Shown: one piece after another, positions 17,710 through 27,906 of the stretch
Layout of the letters: each line of letters begins with the position of its first letter
Numbering within the stretch: the stretch's first letter is position 1
Source: an uncultured Pelagibacteraceae bacterium
Lineage (GTDB): Bacteria; Pseudomonadota; Alphaproteobacteria; Pelagibacterales; Pelagibacteraceae
DNA: 46,697 nt
Direction of reading: 5' to 3'
Assembly (NCBI GenBank): GCA_902566775.1
Contig: CACFKF010000007.1
Span: 1-46,697, forward strand
Notes under the pieces: model-generated
What the model saw: the letters and a program-made list of their open reading frames with translations, nothing else
Database searches by the model: none
Told to the model about the DNA's origin: nothing
Program-made: the position numbers and the translations under genes

Positions 17710-20700
17710 TGAGCAAAAATTTAAGAATAACAAATAGCAAGTTTATTGATCAAACATCTAGAATATCTTTTAAGTTTGATGGTAAAACTTTATATGGATT
17801 TAAGGGTGATACTTTAGCGTCAGCTTTATTAGCAAACGATATTCACCTTGTCGGAAGAAGTTTTAAGTATCATCGTCCAAGAGGAATAATGACATGTGGT
17901 TCTGAAGAACCTAATGCAATTGTTCAATTAGGAAATGATCCTTCTATGACTGAACCCAATACAAGAGCAACTGAGATAGAATTATATGAAGGTTTAGAAG
18001 CTACTAGCCAAAATTGCTGGCCTAGTGTTAACTTTGACATAGGTGCAATAAATAATTTTTTCTCCCCTTTTATACCGGCAGCCTTCTATTATAAAACATT
18101 CATGTGGCCTGCTAGTTTTTGGGAAAAATATGAATACTTTATTAGAAAATCTGCAGGTCTTGGTAAATCTCCAACAAAGCCTGATAGAGATATTTATGAT
18201 CATAGATATTTACACTGCGATGTCTTAATTATCGGAGGAGGAATATCAGGAATAATTGCTGCTAAAACTGCCGCACAGAATAACTTAAACACAGTTTTAT
18301 TAGAGGATAAAAATAACTTAGGAGGAACTACTATTTTTCAAAATAATGAATGTTTTAAAATAAATAACTCTTATTCAAATGAATGGCTAAGCAAAGAAAT
18401 TGTATCATTAAATTCATTGAAAAATTTAACCATAAAAACAAGAACAACTCTAGCAGCTTATCATAGTTACAATTATCTATTAGCTAGAGAAAACTTAACT
18501 GACCATTTAAGTTTAAATGAAAAAAAGGATAAAATTCGTCAAAGACTTTGGAAAATTAGAGCAAAAAAAGTAATTATAGCCACTGGCGCGATGGAAAGAC
18601 CATTGATTTTCAATAATAATGATAGACCTGGGATAATTCTTTCATCATCTATTAAAAAATACATAGATTATTATGGTGTTAAATGTGGTCAAAAAATATC
18701 TTTATTTACTAACAATGATACAGCATATGAAACTGCCATTTCTTTAAGCAAGAGTGGTGTTAACGTAAATTCAGTAATCGATATAAGAGATAAATCAAAT
18801 TCATCAATTGTCAAAGAAGCTGAAAAATTAGGAATTAAAATCCATTGGAAGCATACTGTTGTTAATACAAATGGTTATAAAAAAATTAAATCAATTGAAT
18901 TAATGAAGTTGTCTGATGATGGAACTAATGTTGTGGGAAATAAATTAAATGAAGAATGTGATTGTTTAGGTATTTCTGGTGGGTGGACACCCAGAGTACA
19001 TTTATTCACTCAGTCAGGTGGCAAACTAAAATTTAGAGATAAAGACAATGTTTTTTTACCTACTAAATCAAAATCAGAACAAATAAGTATTGGATCATGT
19101 AATGGTGATTTTGAACTAGATGATGTAATAAAAAACTCCAATAATTTAATTAAAGAATTTTTAAATATAAATAGTTCAGATTATGAAAATTTAGAAATTA
19201 ATTGCTCAAGAGAAATAGATAAAAAAAATATCTGGTTACTTCCATCAGATAAACCTTTGGGTAAAACTAAACCATTTTTAGATTTTCAAAATGACTCAAC
19301 GGCAAAAGATGTAAAATTAGCTCTAAGAGAAGGTTTTAAATCAATCGAACATGTAAAAAGATATACAACAACTGGCATGGGTACTGATCAAGGTAAATTG
19401 TCAAATATGCATGCTTTGGGAATTATTGCTGAAACAGCTGAAGTAAAAATGGGTGAATTAGGAACAACTACTTTTAGACCGCCTTATACACCATTAACAT
19501 TTGGAACTATTGTAGGGAGAAATGTTGGTAAGTTTTTTGATATTACAAGAAAAACACCTATACATGATTGGCATGTTGAAAAAAAAGCAGAATTTGAAAA
19601 TGTTGGTCAGTGGAAAAGAGCTTGGTATTACCCTAAAGAAAATGAAACTATGCATCAGGCAGTTCAAAGAGAAAGTAAAGCAGCGAGAGATAGTGCTGGA
19701 ATATTAGATGCATCTACTCTAGGAAAAATTGACATACAAGGAACTGATTCTTCTGAATTTCTGAATAGAGTCTATACAAATGATTGGTCAAAATTAGAGA
19801 TAGGTAAATGTAGATATGGTCTAATGTTGAATGAAGATGGAATGGTCTATGATGATGGAGTAACAACGAGATTAGGAGAAAACCACTATTTAATGACAAC
19901 AACTACAGGAGGCGCAGCTAACGTTCTTTCAAAAATGGAAGATTATCTGCAAACAGAATGGCCTGAATTAGATGTGTATTTTACCTCTGTTACTGACCAT
20001 TATGGAACTGTAAGTATATGTGGACCAAATTCTAAAAAAATTCTTTCTAAAGTAATTCCTGATTTAGATTTATCGGATGAAAATTTTCCTCACATGTCTT
20101 TTAAAAATGCAATGATTGGGAAAATTAGATGTAGAGTTATGAGAATTAGTTTTACTGGAGAACAAAGTTATGAAATCAACGTACAATCAGGTTATGCTAA
20201 ATCACTTTGGGAAAAATGTTTTGATGCAGGTAAAGAATTTAACATAACTCCTTATGGAACTGAAACAATGCATCTACTAAGAGCTGAAAAAGGTTTTATT
20301 ATAGCCGGTCAAGATACTGATGGGACTATAACGCCAGTAGATCTACAAATGGATTGGATAATAAGTAAAAAGAAATATGATTTTGTTGGCAAAAGATCTC
20401 TATATAGAACTGATACAATTAGAGAAGATAGAAAACAACTTGTTGGTTTGTTAACAGATGACCCAAATGAAGTTTTGGAAGAAGGAGCACAAATAGTTGA
20501 GGATGCTAATAAAAAACCTGTTGAAATGTTAGGACATGTGACTTCAAGTTATTTTAGTCCAAATTTAAATAAATCAATTGCACTTGCAGTTGTTAAAAGT
20601 GGAAAAAAATTAAATGGGAAAAAAATGATAGTTCCAATGAAAAATAAAACTATTGGTGTAACAATTACAGAAACTGTTTTTCTAGATAAAAAAAATAAGA

Positions 20701-20714
20701 GGTTAAATGCTTAG
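17709..20714 (+). CDS. soxA: Sarcosine oxidase alpha subunit
   Basis: Large subunit binding NAD+ and tetrahydrofolate and carrying the intersubunit channel for the iminium/methylene intermediate. Its 1001 residues match the family length. The N-terminal ferredoxin-like domain holds RSFKYHRPRGIMTCGSEEPN; the NAD-binding Rossmann motif is LIIGGGISGIIAAK (about 175-190). The C-terminal region (about 620-985) is the GcvT-like folate-binding domain, with STLGKIDIQG, SFTGEQSYEINV, LRAEKGFIIAGQDTDGT and FVGKRSLYR. It is downstream of soxD (1-base overlap) and overlaps soxG by 8 nt. All domains are intact, so the complex should be functional. Confidence 0.97.
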   Translation: MSKNLRITNSKFIDQTSRISFKFDGKTLYGFKGDTLASALLANDIHLVGRSFKYHRPRGIMTCGSEEPNAIVQLGNDPSMTEPNTRATEIELYEGLEATSQNCWPSVNFDIGAINNFFSPFIPAAFYYKTFMWPASFWEKYEYFIRKSAGLGKSPTKPDRDIYDHRYLHCDVLIIGGGISGIIAAKTAAQNNLNTVLLEDKNNLGGTTIFQNNECFKINNSYSNEWLSKEIVSLNSLKNLTIKTRTTLAAYHSYNYLLARENLTDHLSLNEKKDKIRQRLWKIRAKKVIIATGAMERPLIFNNNDRPGIILSSSIKKYIDYYGVKCGQKISLFTNNDTAYETAISLSKSGVNVNSVIDIRDKSNSSIVKEAEKLGIKIHWKHTVVNTNGYKKIKSIELMKLSDDGTNVVGNKLNEECDCLGISGGWTPRVHLFTQSGGKLKFRDKDNVFLPTKSKSEQISIGSCNGDFELDDVIKNSNNLIKEFLNINSSDYENLEINCSREIDKKNIWLLPSDKPLGKTKPFLDFQNDSTAKDVKLALREGFKSIEHVKRYTTTGMGTDQGKLSNMHALGIIAETAEVKMGELGTTTFRPPYTPLTFGTIVGRNVGKFFDITRKTPIHDWHVEKKAEFENVGQWKRAWYYPKENETMHQAVQRESKAARDSAGILDASTLGKIDIQGTDSSEFLNRVYTNDWSKLEIGKCRYGLMLNEDGMVYDDGVTTRLGENHYLMTTTTGGAANVLSKMEDYLQTEWPELDVYFTSVTDHYGTVSICGPNSKKILSKVIPDLDLSDENFPHMSFKNAMIGKIRCRVMRISFTGEQSYEINVQSGYAKSLWEKCFDAGKEFNITPYGTETMHLLRAEKGFIIAGQDTDGTITPVDLQMDWIISKKKYDFVGKRSLYRTDTIREDRKQLVGLLTDDPNEVLEEGAQIVEDANKKPVEMLGHVTSSYFSPNLNKSIALAVVKSGKKLNGKKMIVPMKNKTIGVTITETVFLDKKNKRLNA

Positions 20715-21270
20715 TTACAATTCAGTTGTCAATGATTCAATAAAATACAATGATCTAACAATATCAGTAGTTGAGTCTATTACTAAAATAAATTTAAGAG
20801 GTAAAAAAAGAGACTTTATAACAAAAATAGGTAAATCCATTTCAATATTACTTCCAACAGAAAGTAACACTTCATCTAACAATGAAGATCTAAATTTACT
20901 TTGGTTAAGCCCTGATGAATGGATGCTTTATGAAAATGAGAAAATAAACTCAGAAAATGATATATATAATCTTGAAGATGAACTATTTAAAGAAATATCG
21001 AAAATTAATTATGGGTCAGTTACAAATATAACTGATCATTGGGTAATGATTAATTTAAAAGGCCAAAAAGTTTATGAATTACTTTCAACTTCATGTCCAT
21101 TTGATTTTAAAAATTTTAAACAAAACAAAGGATCAGTAGTACAAACAATTTTCAATCATATTGATGTAATAATACATCACAAAAAATCTAATGATTTAAA
21201 TTTATTTGTTAGAAGATCTTTTTGTGATCATTTATTATCTTGGATGCGTGATGCTGCATCAAGAATGTAA
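20707..21270 (+). CDS. soxG: Sarcosine oxidase gamma subunit
   Basis: Fourth subunit of the heterotetrameric enzyme, stabilising the alpha-beta interface. The 187-residue protein is the least conserved of the four. The LLWLSPDEWMLY segment, the DHWVMINLKGQKVYELLSTSCPFDF stretch (positions about 20,995-21,110) and the RRSFCDHLLSWMRDA end are recognisable as SoxG. It begins inside the soxA 3' end and its own 3' end overlaps the convergent MATE gene by 12 bp. Confidence 0.93.
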   Translation: MLSYNSVVNDSIKYNDLTISVVESITKINLRGKKRDFITKIGKSISILLPTESNTSSNNEDLNLLWLSPDEWMLYENEKINSENDIYNLEDELFKEISKINYGSVTNITDHWVMINLKGQKVYELLSTSCPFDFKNFKQNKGSVVQTIFNHIDVIIHHKKSNDLNLFVRRSFCDHLLSWMRDAASRM

Positions 21271-22593
21271 ATTATTCTTAATATAAATACTTACAAAAGT
21301 TAGTAGCAAAACAACAAAAATCCAATTAAATAAACAATAACTCCAAAAGAAATTTTTATAACTACCACCTATAAAATGTGCAAATAATATAGTTGGGATT
21401 GGCAATAAAACATTACGAATTATGTTTAAGTTCATTGCATATGACGATTTTTTTAGAGCCATAAAAAAACCATTACTAATAAAATAAACAGGATAAGCTG
21501 GAAAAATTAAAGCTGAAATTTTTAAATAAATTGTTCCATAGTTAATTACAACAACATCGTTAGTAAAAATACTAACAATTTTATCAGCACTAACAAAAAT
21601 AATTAATCCTGCGATTAACATAATTACAGTTCCATATGTTATTGCTTGATAATAGGATTGTTTAACCCGTAAATATTCTTTAGCTCCAAAATTTTGACCT
21701 ACTATAGATATAATTGCGGTATTTAAACCCAGCACAGGGAGTAATAGAATTTGCTCAAAACGCGTTGCGGATCCATAGCCCGCTACAGCGAGTTCACCAA
21801 ATCTTGAGGCATAACTAAGAATGATAAAATTTCCAATAGAAATCATAAATAATGCTGCAGATATAGGTGCGGATTGAAAAAAAATTTTATTAAGAAAAGT
21901 TAAATTTGGATAAAAATATTTTAATGAAATATTTTTTAAAGTTTTAGACTTTGTTATTCTGATTAAAATTAACAAAAAAGCAATAATCTGACATACAATT
22001 GTAGCCAAACCAATACCAAACATTCCCATTGGAGGAATTGGACCAAAACCAAAAATAAATAATGGATTTAAAATAATATTTAAAAAGAAACTTAGAATAA
22101 GAACATTTCTAAATGTTTTAGTATCCCCTTCTGCATGTAGTAAAGAGTTGAGTGCAACTACAGAAATAAAAATTATAGAACCTGAAAATATTACATTTGT
22201 ATATTCTAAACCTAATTTGATAACATTTGAACTTGATCCCATTAAAGAAAAAATATTCTCAGCAAAAAATAGTCCGACTAAAGTAACTATTATTGATAAT
22301 AGAACTCCATAGACAATGGTTTGTCCAAAATATCTTAGTACATTTTCTTTATTTTTTTCTCCTATGCTATTGGCAATTAAAGAAGTGCCACCAACTGTAA
22401 CGCCTACGGAAGCTGCTATTAATATAAAATATATAGGAAAAGATTTAGCTAAAGCAGACAAAGCATCAGAAGAAATTTTACCAGCAAAATAAGTATCAAC
22501 AATATTAAAAAGTGTTTGGAATAATGTTGCAACACTTGCTGGTACAGCTATTTTTTTTAGTAAAATTGAAATAGGATCTTTTATTAAGTTCAT
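21259..22593 (-). CDS. MATE-family multidrug/metabolite efflux transporter
   Basis: Integral inner-membrane protein of 444 residues with about twelve hydrophobic segments arranged as two homologous halves. The motifs KIAVPASVATLFQTLFNIVDTYF and ALAKSFPIYF in the first half, and NTAIISIVGQNFGAKEYLRV in the second, are typical of the NorM/DinF superfamily of Na+- or H+-coupled exporters. The natural substrate cannot be told from the sequence. It is the last gene of the gatCAB run, 2 nt after trhO, and overlaps soxG tail to tail. Confidence 0.9.
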   Translation of the reverse strand: MNLIKDPISILLKKIAVPASVATLFQTLFNIVDTYFAGKISSDALSALAKSFPIYFILIAASVGVTVGGTSLIANSIGEKNKENVLRYFGQTIVYGVLLSIIVTLVGLFFAENIFSLMGSSSNVIKLGLEYTNVIFSGSIIFISVVALNSLLHAEGDTKTFRNVLILSFFLNIILNPLFIFGFGPIPPMGMFGIGLATIVCQIIAFLLILIRITKSKTLKNISLKYFYPNLTFLNKIFFQSAPISAALFMISIGNFIILSYASRFGELAVAGYGSATRFEQILLLPVLGLNTAIISIVGQNFGAKEYLRVKQSYYQAITYGTVIMLIAGLIIFVSADKIVSIFTNDVVVINYGTIYLKISALIFPAYPVYFISNGFFMALKKSSYAMNLNIIRNVLLPIPTILFAHFIGGSYKNFFWSYCLFNWIFVVLLLTFVSIYIKNNLHS

Positions 22594-22595
22594 TT

Positions 22596-23495
22596 TTAAA
22601 ATTCTTTTTGGAATATGTGTTTTTTTCCAAACTTTTTTGCAAGATTAATTTGTTTTTGTCTCATTCTAAATCTTTCTTTTTGCGAATTTGTTAAGATATC
22701 ATGACAATTAGGGCAAGAAACTCCTTCTTCGAATTTGTTAGATTTTTTATCCCTATTTGATATTGGCCTTCGACAACCACTGCACATTGAAAAACTTCCA
22801 GGAACCAAAGCATGTTTTATGGACACTCTATTATCAAAAACGTAACATTCCCCTTTCCATAAGCTATTATTTTTTTTTATTTTTTTTAAATAATTTATTA
22901 TTCCACCTTTTAATTGATACACATTATTAAAACCTTTCTTTTCCAAATAAACGCTTGCTTTTTCACATCGTATACCTCCAGTGCAAAATATTGCTATGTT
23001 TTTATCTTTATCTAAATTTTTAAGATAAATGGGAAAATCTCTAAAATTATCAACCTTTGGATTAATTGCCCCTTTAAATGTACCAACTTTATATTCAAAT
23101 GGTTTTCTAGCATCAATTACGATGGTATTTTTTTTATTAATCAATTTGTTCCATTTGGTTGGTTCTATATGATTGTCCATTTTTCTTTTTAAAATTTTTA
23201 TTCCCATAGGAACAACTTCGTTTTTTATTTTAGCTTTACCCCTATGAAAAGGTTGAAATTTGCTTTTAGATAAGTTTACACTATCAAATTTATTAAATTT
23301 AAAAATTAATTTAATTTTTTTTATAGCTGAATTTAATTTTTCTTTTTTGGCAGCTAAAGTTCCATTAATTCCTTCGGTGGAAATAATTATTGTTCCTCTA
23401 ATATTATTTTTAATAAAATAGGTTTGTAAAATTTTTTTACTTTTTTTTTTATCTTTTATTTTTTTAAATTTATAAAAACCAGAAATATAAAACAT
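22596..23495 (-). CDS. trhO: tRNA uridine(34) hydroxylase (rhodanese-like UPF0176)
   Basis: Matches the YceA/TrhO family, which forms 5-hydroxyuridine at the wobble position of tRNA. The 299 residues comprise an N-terminal acylphosphatase-like domain (about 1-95, with IIISTEGINGTLA), a rhodanese domain (about 115-215) with the active-loop cysteine C171 in FCTGGIRCEKAS, and a C-terminal domain with paired cysteines (FSMCSGCRRPI, VSCPNCHD). It overlaps the methyltransferase start by one base. The family assignment is firm; the reaction rests on work in E. coli and Bacillus. Confidence 0.9.
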   Translation of the reverse strand: MFYISGFYKFKKIKDKKKSKKILQTYFIKNNIRGTIIISTEGINGTLAAKKEKLNSAIKKIKLIFKFNKFDSVNLSKSKFQPFHRGKAKIKNEVVPMGIKILKRKMDNHIEPTKWNKLINKKNTIVIDARKPFEYKVGTFKGAINPKVDNFRDFPIYLKNLDKDKNIAIFCTGGIRCEKASVYLEKKGFNNVYQLKGGIINYLKKIKKNNSLWKGECYVFDNRVSIKHALVPGSFSMCSGCRRPISNRDKKSNKFEEGVSCPNCHDILTNSQKERFRMRQKQINLAKKFGKKHIFQKEF

Positions 23496-24151
23496 TATAA
23501 CTTTCTACAAATACTAAAGCCATCACCTATTGGAATAATTAAATTTTCTGTTTTTTTGTCGTTATTTACATAAAGATTAAATTCTTTAATTTTTACAGTT
23601 AATTTATCATGGTTATTCTTGTTAGCTACCTCACCGTGCCATAAAACATTATCGATTATTATTAAACCGTTTTTATCAATCAAATCAAAAGATTGATCAT
23701 AATAATTTTTATAATTTTCTTTATCGGCATCAATAAAAACAAGATCAAATTTTTGTTTTTTTTTTTTTAAATCTTTTAAACTTTCTATGGCTGGTTTAAC
23801 AATTGTTTGTATTTTTTTATCTTGATAAGCTTTTTTAAAAAAATTTACCGCAATCTCATTAGTTTCTTCATTTTTATCTAATGTTATTAGACAACCATCT
23901 TCAGGTAAAGCCAAGGACATTGTTAGAGCACTTAAGCCAGTAAAAGTTCCTATTTCTAGTATTTTTTTTATTTTTGAAGTTTTTATTATTAAATGTAAAA
24001 AATGACATTGGGAAACTGCTATTTGCATTCTTTTTATGGCACCTAAATTTTCATTGTATGAAATTATTTCTCTTTGAATTGGATTTAATTTTAATGAGTG
24101 ATTGTTAATATACTCTTCAATTTCCTTATTGATGCTAAGATTTGAACCCAT
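23495..24151 (-). CDS. SAM-dependent O-methyltransferase (class I, CCoAOMT-like)
   Basis: A 218-residue protein of the bacterial catechol/caffeoyl-CoA O-methyltransferase-like family. SAM motif I is ILEIGTFTGLSALTMSLAL (about 58-78). The metal and substrate residues appear in DLVFIDADKENYKNYYD and LIIIDNVLWHGEV, both hallmarks of the cation-dependent members. The substrate is unknown. It is placed 1 nt before gatB's coding end in the same operon as trhO, but that placement alone does not show a tRNA role. Confidence 0.88.
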   Translation of the reverse strand: MGSNLSINKEIEEYINNHSLKLNPIQREIISYNENLGAIKRMQIAVSQCHFLHLIIKTSKIKKILEIGTFTGLSALTMSLALPEDGCLITLDKNEETNEIAVNFFKKAYQDKKIQTIVKPAIESLKDLKKKKQKFDLVFIDADKENYKNYYDQSFDLIDKNGLIIIDNVLWHGEVANKNNHDKLTVKIKEFNLYVNNDKKTENLIIPIGDGFSICRKL

Positions 24152-24152
24152 T

Positions 24153-25619
24153 CTAGTTTAATTTCTTTTTTAATATCTCATTTACTAGTTGTGGATTTGC
24201 TTTTCCTCCGGAAACTTTCATTACTTGACCAACAAAAAAACCGAATAATTTTTCTTTTCCAGATTTATATTCTTTAACTTTATCTGGATTATCATTTATT
24301 ACTTTGTCTATTAATTTTTCCAATTCCTTGGGATCGCTTTGTTGTTTAAGTCCTTTTTCGTTAACTATAGTTACAGGATCTTTGTTTCCATCAGCCATTA
24401 ATTCAAAAACGGATTTGGCAATCTTACCTGAGATAGTTCCATCTTTTATTAAATTCATTAATTTTGATAGATTTTCTGCGCTTATTGGGCTTTTATTAAT
24501 TTCAAGATCTTTCTCATTTAATAATGCAAACAATTCACCAGTGATCCAATTTGTTGCTAATTTAATATCGGAATTTTTTATAACTTGTTCAAAATATTCA
24601 GATGTTTCTTTGTCCGAGACTATGATATTTGCCTCATATGGAGATAAATTGAATTTATCAATAAACCTTTTTTTCTTTTCATCTGGTAATTCAGGAATTT
24701 CAGCTTTAATTTTTGCAATAAAATCATCTTGTAGGTCTAATGGCAATAAATCAGGATCAGGAAAATATCTGTAATCATGAGCATCTTCCTTTGATCTCAT
24801 TGATCTAGTCATGTTTTTTTTTGTATCAAAGAGTCTAGTTTCTTGATCTATTGATTTACCTTCTTCTATAAGATCAACTTGTCTATTTGCTTCATAATCT
24901 ATAGCCAATTGCATAAATTTAATTGAATTAACATTTTTAATTTCACATCTTGTACCTAGTTTTTTTGAATCTTTTTTCTTAACAGAAACGTTAACATCTG
25001 CTCTAAGTGAACCTTCCTGCATATTTCCATCACAAGTATTTAAATAACGCATTATCGATCTTAATTTTTTAACATAAGCATTAACTTCATCTAAAGATCT
25101 AAGGTCAGGTTTGCTAACAATTTCCATTAAAGCAACACCTGATCTATTCAAATCTACAAGCGTATTTTCTGGATCCATATCATGAATACTTTTTCCAGCA
25201 TCTTGTTCCAAATGCAGTCTTTCAATACCTACCTCTATTTGTCCATATGGCATATCTAAAACAACCTTACCTTCACCTACGATTGGATGCTTGTATTGTG
25301 AAATTTGATATCCTTGAGGAAGGTCTGCATAAAAGTAATTTTTTCTATCAAAAATAGATCTATGATTAATTTTAGCTTTTAATCCTATTCCAGTTTTAAC
25401 AGCTTGTTTAATACAATATTCATTTATCACTGGAAGCATACCTGGAAAAGCTGCGTCAACTAAACTTACTTGAGTATTTGGTTCAGCGCCAAATTTTGTA
25501 GGAGAAGATGAAAATAATTTAGAATTTGAAAGCACTTGTGCATGAACTTCTAAACCAATAACAACTTCATATGTATTTTTACCTCTTGTAATCAAATATT
25601 GATCTTTATTCTTGTTCAT
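24153..25619 (-). CDS. gatB: Aspartyl/glutamyl-tRNA amidotransferase subunit B
   Basis: Binds misacylated Glu-tRNA(Gln) or Asp-tRNA(Asn) and phosphorylates the carboxylate during transamidation. The 488-residue length is normal. The N-terminal cradle domain has [48 protein letters not shown] and [10 protein letters not shown]; the C-terminal YqeY-like tail domain includes [19 protein letters not shown]. It overlaps gatA by 4 nt (ATGA). The presence of gatCAB means Gln-tRNA and/or Asn-tRNA is made indirectly. Confidence 0.97.
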   Translation of the reverse strand: MNKNKDQYLITRGKNTYEVVIGLEVHAQVLSNSKLFSSSPTKFGAEPNTQVSLVDAAFPGMLPVINEYCIKQAVKTGIGLKAKINHRSIFDRKNYFYADLPQGYQISQYKHPIVGEGKVVLDMPYGQIEVGIERLHLEQDAGKSIHDMDPENTLVDLNRSGVALMEIVSKPDLRSLDEVNAYVKKLRSIMRYLNTCDGNMQEGSLRADVNVSVKKKDSKKLGTRCEIKNVNSIKFMQLAIDYEANRQVDLIEEGKSIDQETRLFDTKKNMTRSMRSKEDAHDYRYFPDPDLLPLDLQDDFIAKIKAEIPELPDEKKKRFIDKFNLSPYEANIIVSDKETSEYFEQVIKNSDIKLATNWITGELFALLNEKDLEINKSPISAENLSKLMNLIKDGTISGKIAKSVFELMADGNKDPVTIVNEKGLKQQSDPKELEKLIDKVINDNPDKVKEYKSGKEKLFGFFVGQVMKVSGGKANPQLVNEILKKKLN

Positions 25620-27073
25620 TTAATCCACCATTCTTTTATAGTGTTTTTAAAATTAATTTTTTCTTCCATAGCAAAAGCTATATTTAATAAATTTTGTTCA
25701 CCAAAAGCTTTGCCTATAATTTGTAGTCCTAATGGGTACCCTTTATTGTCTAAACCTGCTGGTATAGAAATTGCTGGCAAACCTGCTAGATTTACTGGAA
25801 CTGTGAAAATATCATTAAGGTACATGGATACTGGATCGTTAGTTTTTTCACCTATTTTAAATGCTGAACTAGGAGTAGAAGGTGTTAGTATAGCATCCAC
25901 TTCTTTATAAGCTTCATCAAAATCATTTTTAATAAGTTTTCTAACTTTTTGTGCTTTAATATAATAAGCATCGTAGTAACCGGAAGATAACACATAAGTT
26001 CCAATCATTATTCGTCTCTTCACTTCATTTCCAAAACCTTCAGATCTAGTTTTTTCATACATATCAATTAAATTTTCACCAGCAGATCTAAAACCATATT
26101 TAACTCCATCATAACGTGCTAGATTAGACGAGGCTTCAGCCGGAGCAACGATGTAATAGGTTGGCAAGGCATATTGTGTGTGTGGTAAAGATATATCTAT
26201 TATTTTAGCTCCACATTCCTTAGCGATATCAATACCTTTGAGCCATAAGTTTTCTATTTCTTTTGGCATGCCGTCCACCCTATACTCTTTTGGAATTCCT
26301 ATTTTTTTTCCTTTAATATTATTTGTTAAAAGTTCACTGTAATTATTTCTCTTAAAATCAATAGATGTAGAATCTTTTGAATCATAAGAACTAATTATTT
26401 CTTGAAGCAAAGCACAATCTTTAACATTTTTTCCCATAGGTCCTGCTTGATCTAATGATGATGCGAAAGCAACTATTCCATATCTTGAACAACTTCCATA
26501 AGTTGGTTTGAGTCCAACTGTTCCTGTAAATGAAGCTGGTTGTCTTATAGAGCCGCCTGTATCTGTGCCTATAGTTATTGGAGTTAAATTAGATGCAATT
26601 GCAGATGCCGATCCTCCTGAAGATCCACCCGGAACTAAATTTTTATCAATAGGACTTTGAACATTTCCAAAAAAACTGGTTTCATTTGATGATCCCATAG
26701 CAAATTCATCACAGTTTAACTTTCCAAGAAGTATACCTCCTTCATTCCAAATATTTTGAGTAACTGTGGACTCATAAGTTGGAAAAAAATTATTTAATAT
26801 TTTACTTCCAGCAGTAGTTTTAATTCCATTAGTACAAAATAAATCTTTAATAGCTATTGGTATGCCAGGTAATTTGCATTTAAAGTTTGCTCTGTTATCA
26901 AATTCTTTAGCTTTTTTTAGTGCCGATTCAAAATTTTCAGTAATATAACAATTTAAAGTTTTAGATTTTTCTGCTCTTTCAATAAAACTTCTTGTTACTT
27001 CTTCCGATGAGATTTTTTTATTTTTTATGTTATTAATTAGTTCCGTTAAGCTTAGTGAAGTTATATTGTCCAT
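25616..27073 (-). CDS. gatA: Aspartyl/glutamyl-tRNA amidotransferase subunit A
   Basis: The glutaminase/amidase subunit that frees ammonia for GatB. The 485 residues have the amidase-signature triad at the expected spacing: K76 (IAIKDLFC), the cis-serine S151 ([13 protein letters not shown]) and S175 ([14 protein letters not shown]). The C-terminal [13 protein letters not shown] is also typical. It overlaps gatC by one base and gatB by four, so the three subunits are coupled. Confidence 0.98.
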   Translation of the reverse strand: MDNITSLSLTELINNIKNKKISSEEVTRSFIERAEKSKTLNCYITENFESALKKAKEFDNRANFKCKLPGIPIAIKDLFCTNGIKTTAGSKILNNFFPTYESTVTQNIWNEGGILLGKLNCDEFAMGSSNETSFFGNVQSPIDKNLVPGGSSGGSASAIASNLTPITIGTDTGGSIRQPASFTGTVGLKPTYGSCSRYGIVAFASSLDQAGPMGKNVKDCALLQEIISSYDSKDSTSIDFKRNNYSELLTNNIKGKKIGIPKEYRVDGMPKEIENLWLKGIDIAKECGAKIIDISLPHTQYALPTYYIVAPAEASSNLARYDGVKYGFRSAGENLIDMYEKTRSEGFGNEVKRRIMIGTYVLSSGYYDAYYIKAQKVRKLIKNDFDEAYKEVDAILTPSTPSSAFKIGEKTNDPVSMYLNDIFTVPVNLAGLPAISIPAGLDNKGYPLGLQIIGKAFGEQNLLNIAFAMEEKINFKNTIKEWWIK

Positions 27074-27360
27074 TATTCAACAACTTTCGGTACAACAAAA
27101 AAATCTTTATTTTTACTGGGTGAATTTTTCAGTATTTGGTCTCTTATATTTTTTGATTTAATTTCATCGATTCTTAATTTAAGTGTTGTCTCTGCAATTG
27201 AACTTAAAGGTTCTACTTGATCAGTATTCAGTTTGTTTAATTTTTCTATAAAATCAAATATAGAATTTAAATCACCAGCTAGTTTTTTAGCTTTTTCATC
27301 ATTTACAGAAATCCTTGCTAATTTGGATATATGTTTTACTGTTTTAAGATCAATTGTCAT
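27073..27360 (-). CDS. gatC: Aspartyl/glutamyl-tRNA amidotransferase subunit C
   Basis: Small subunit that wraps around GatA and GatB. I start at the ATG at 27360 (95 residues, MTIDLKTVKHISKLARI), the standard N-terminus; an ATG 21 nt upstream only adds non-conserved residues. The core LNSIFDFIEKLNKLNTDQV and VEPLSSIAE are typical, and it ends with the NSPSKNKDFFVVPKVVE tail. It is the first gene of the minus-strand run and divergent from ruvX across 48 bp. Confidence 0.96.
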   Translation of the reverse strand: MTIDLKTVKHISKLARISVNDEKAKKLAGDLNSIFDFIEKLNKLNTDQVEPLSSIAETTLKLRIDEIKSKNIRDQILKNSPSKNKDFFVVPKVVE

Positions 27361-27408
27361 GTGATAGTTAAGTATTAGCAAACTACCACTTAAGTTTAAA
27401 GATGCAAT

Positions 27409-27864
27409 ATGATCACTATTGAAGAATTCAAAAATAAAATTAGTAAAAAATCAAGATTATTAGGTTTAGATTTAGGTTCGAAAAGAATCGGTGTCGCAAT
27501 AAGCGATGACCTTCTATCTATAGCTACCCCTTTTAAAACTATAAACAAAGAAAGTACAATTCAATTTATTGATGAATTAAATTTAATAATTAAAGAGAAC
27601 AATATAAAAGGAATTATTGTTGGTAACCCTATTAATATGGACGGATCTTTAAGTCGTAGCTCTCAGTCAGTAAAAGATATGTGCAAAAATATACTTAAAT
27701 GCATAAATGTTCCAATTTGTCTTTGGGACGAAAGATTGTCTACTGTAGGTGCCTTTAATTTATCTAGTCAATTAGATGAGAATATTTCAAAAAAAGTTAA
27801 AAACATAGATAAAAATGCTGCTGCATTCATTTTACAAGGAGCTATAGATTATTTAAAAAATTAA
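27409..27864 (+). CDS. ruvX: Putative pre-16S rRNA nuclease (YqgF/RuvX)
   Basis: RNase H-fold protein implicated in 16S rRNA 5' end maturation. The 151 residues carry the three acidic motifs: LLGLDLGSKRIGVAISD near residue 18, IVGNPINMDGSLS near 73, and LWDERLST near 107. It leads a plus-strand run with pyrB, as in many Alphaproteobacteria where ruvX sits between gatC and pyrB. An older view of it as a Holliday junction resolvase is less supported. Confidence 0.93.
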   Translation: MITIEEFKNKISKKSRLLGLDLGSKRIGVAISDDLLSIATPFKTINKESTIQFIDELNLIIKENNIKGIIVGNPINMDGSLSRSSQSVKDMCKNILKCINVPICLWDERLSTVGAFNLSSQLDENISKKVKNIDKNAAAFILQGAIDYLKN

Positions 27865-27867
27865 TAC

Positions 27868-27896
27868 TTGCGTTATTGAAGGTTAATAGTTATAGA
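27868..27896 (+). promoter_or_regulatory. Predicted promoter of the pyrB operon
   Basis: TTGCGT (27868-27873), a 17-bp spacer and TATAGA (27891-27896) lie in the 42-bp gap before pyrB. The predicted start near 27903 leaves almost no leader, so attenuation of the kind seen upstream of enterobacterial pyrBI is not possible here. Confidence 0.4.
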
Positions 27897-27906
27897 GTTA
27901 GTTTTA

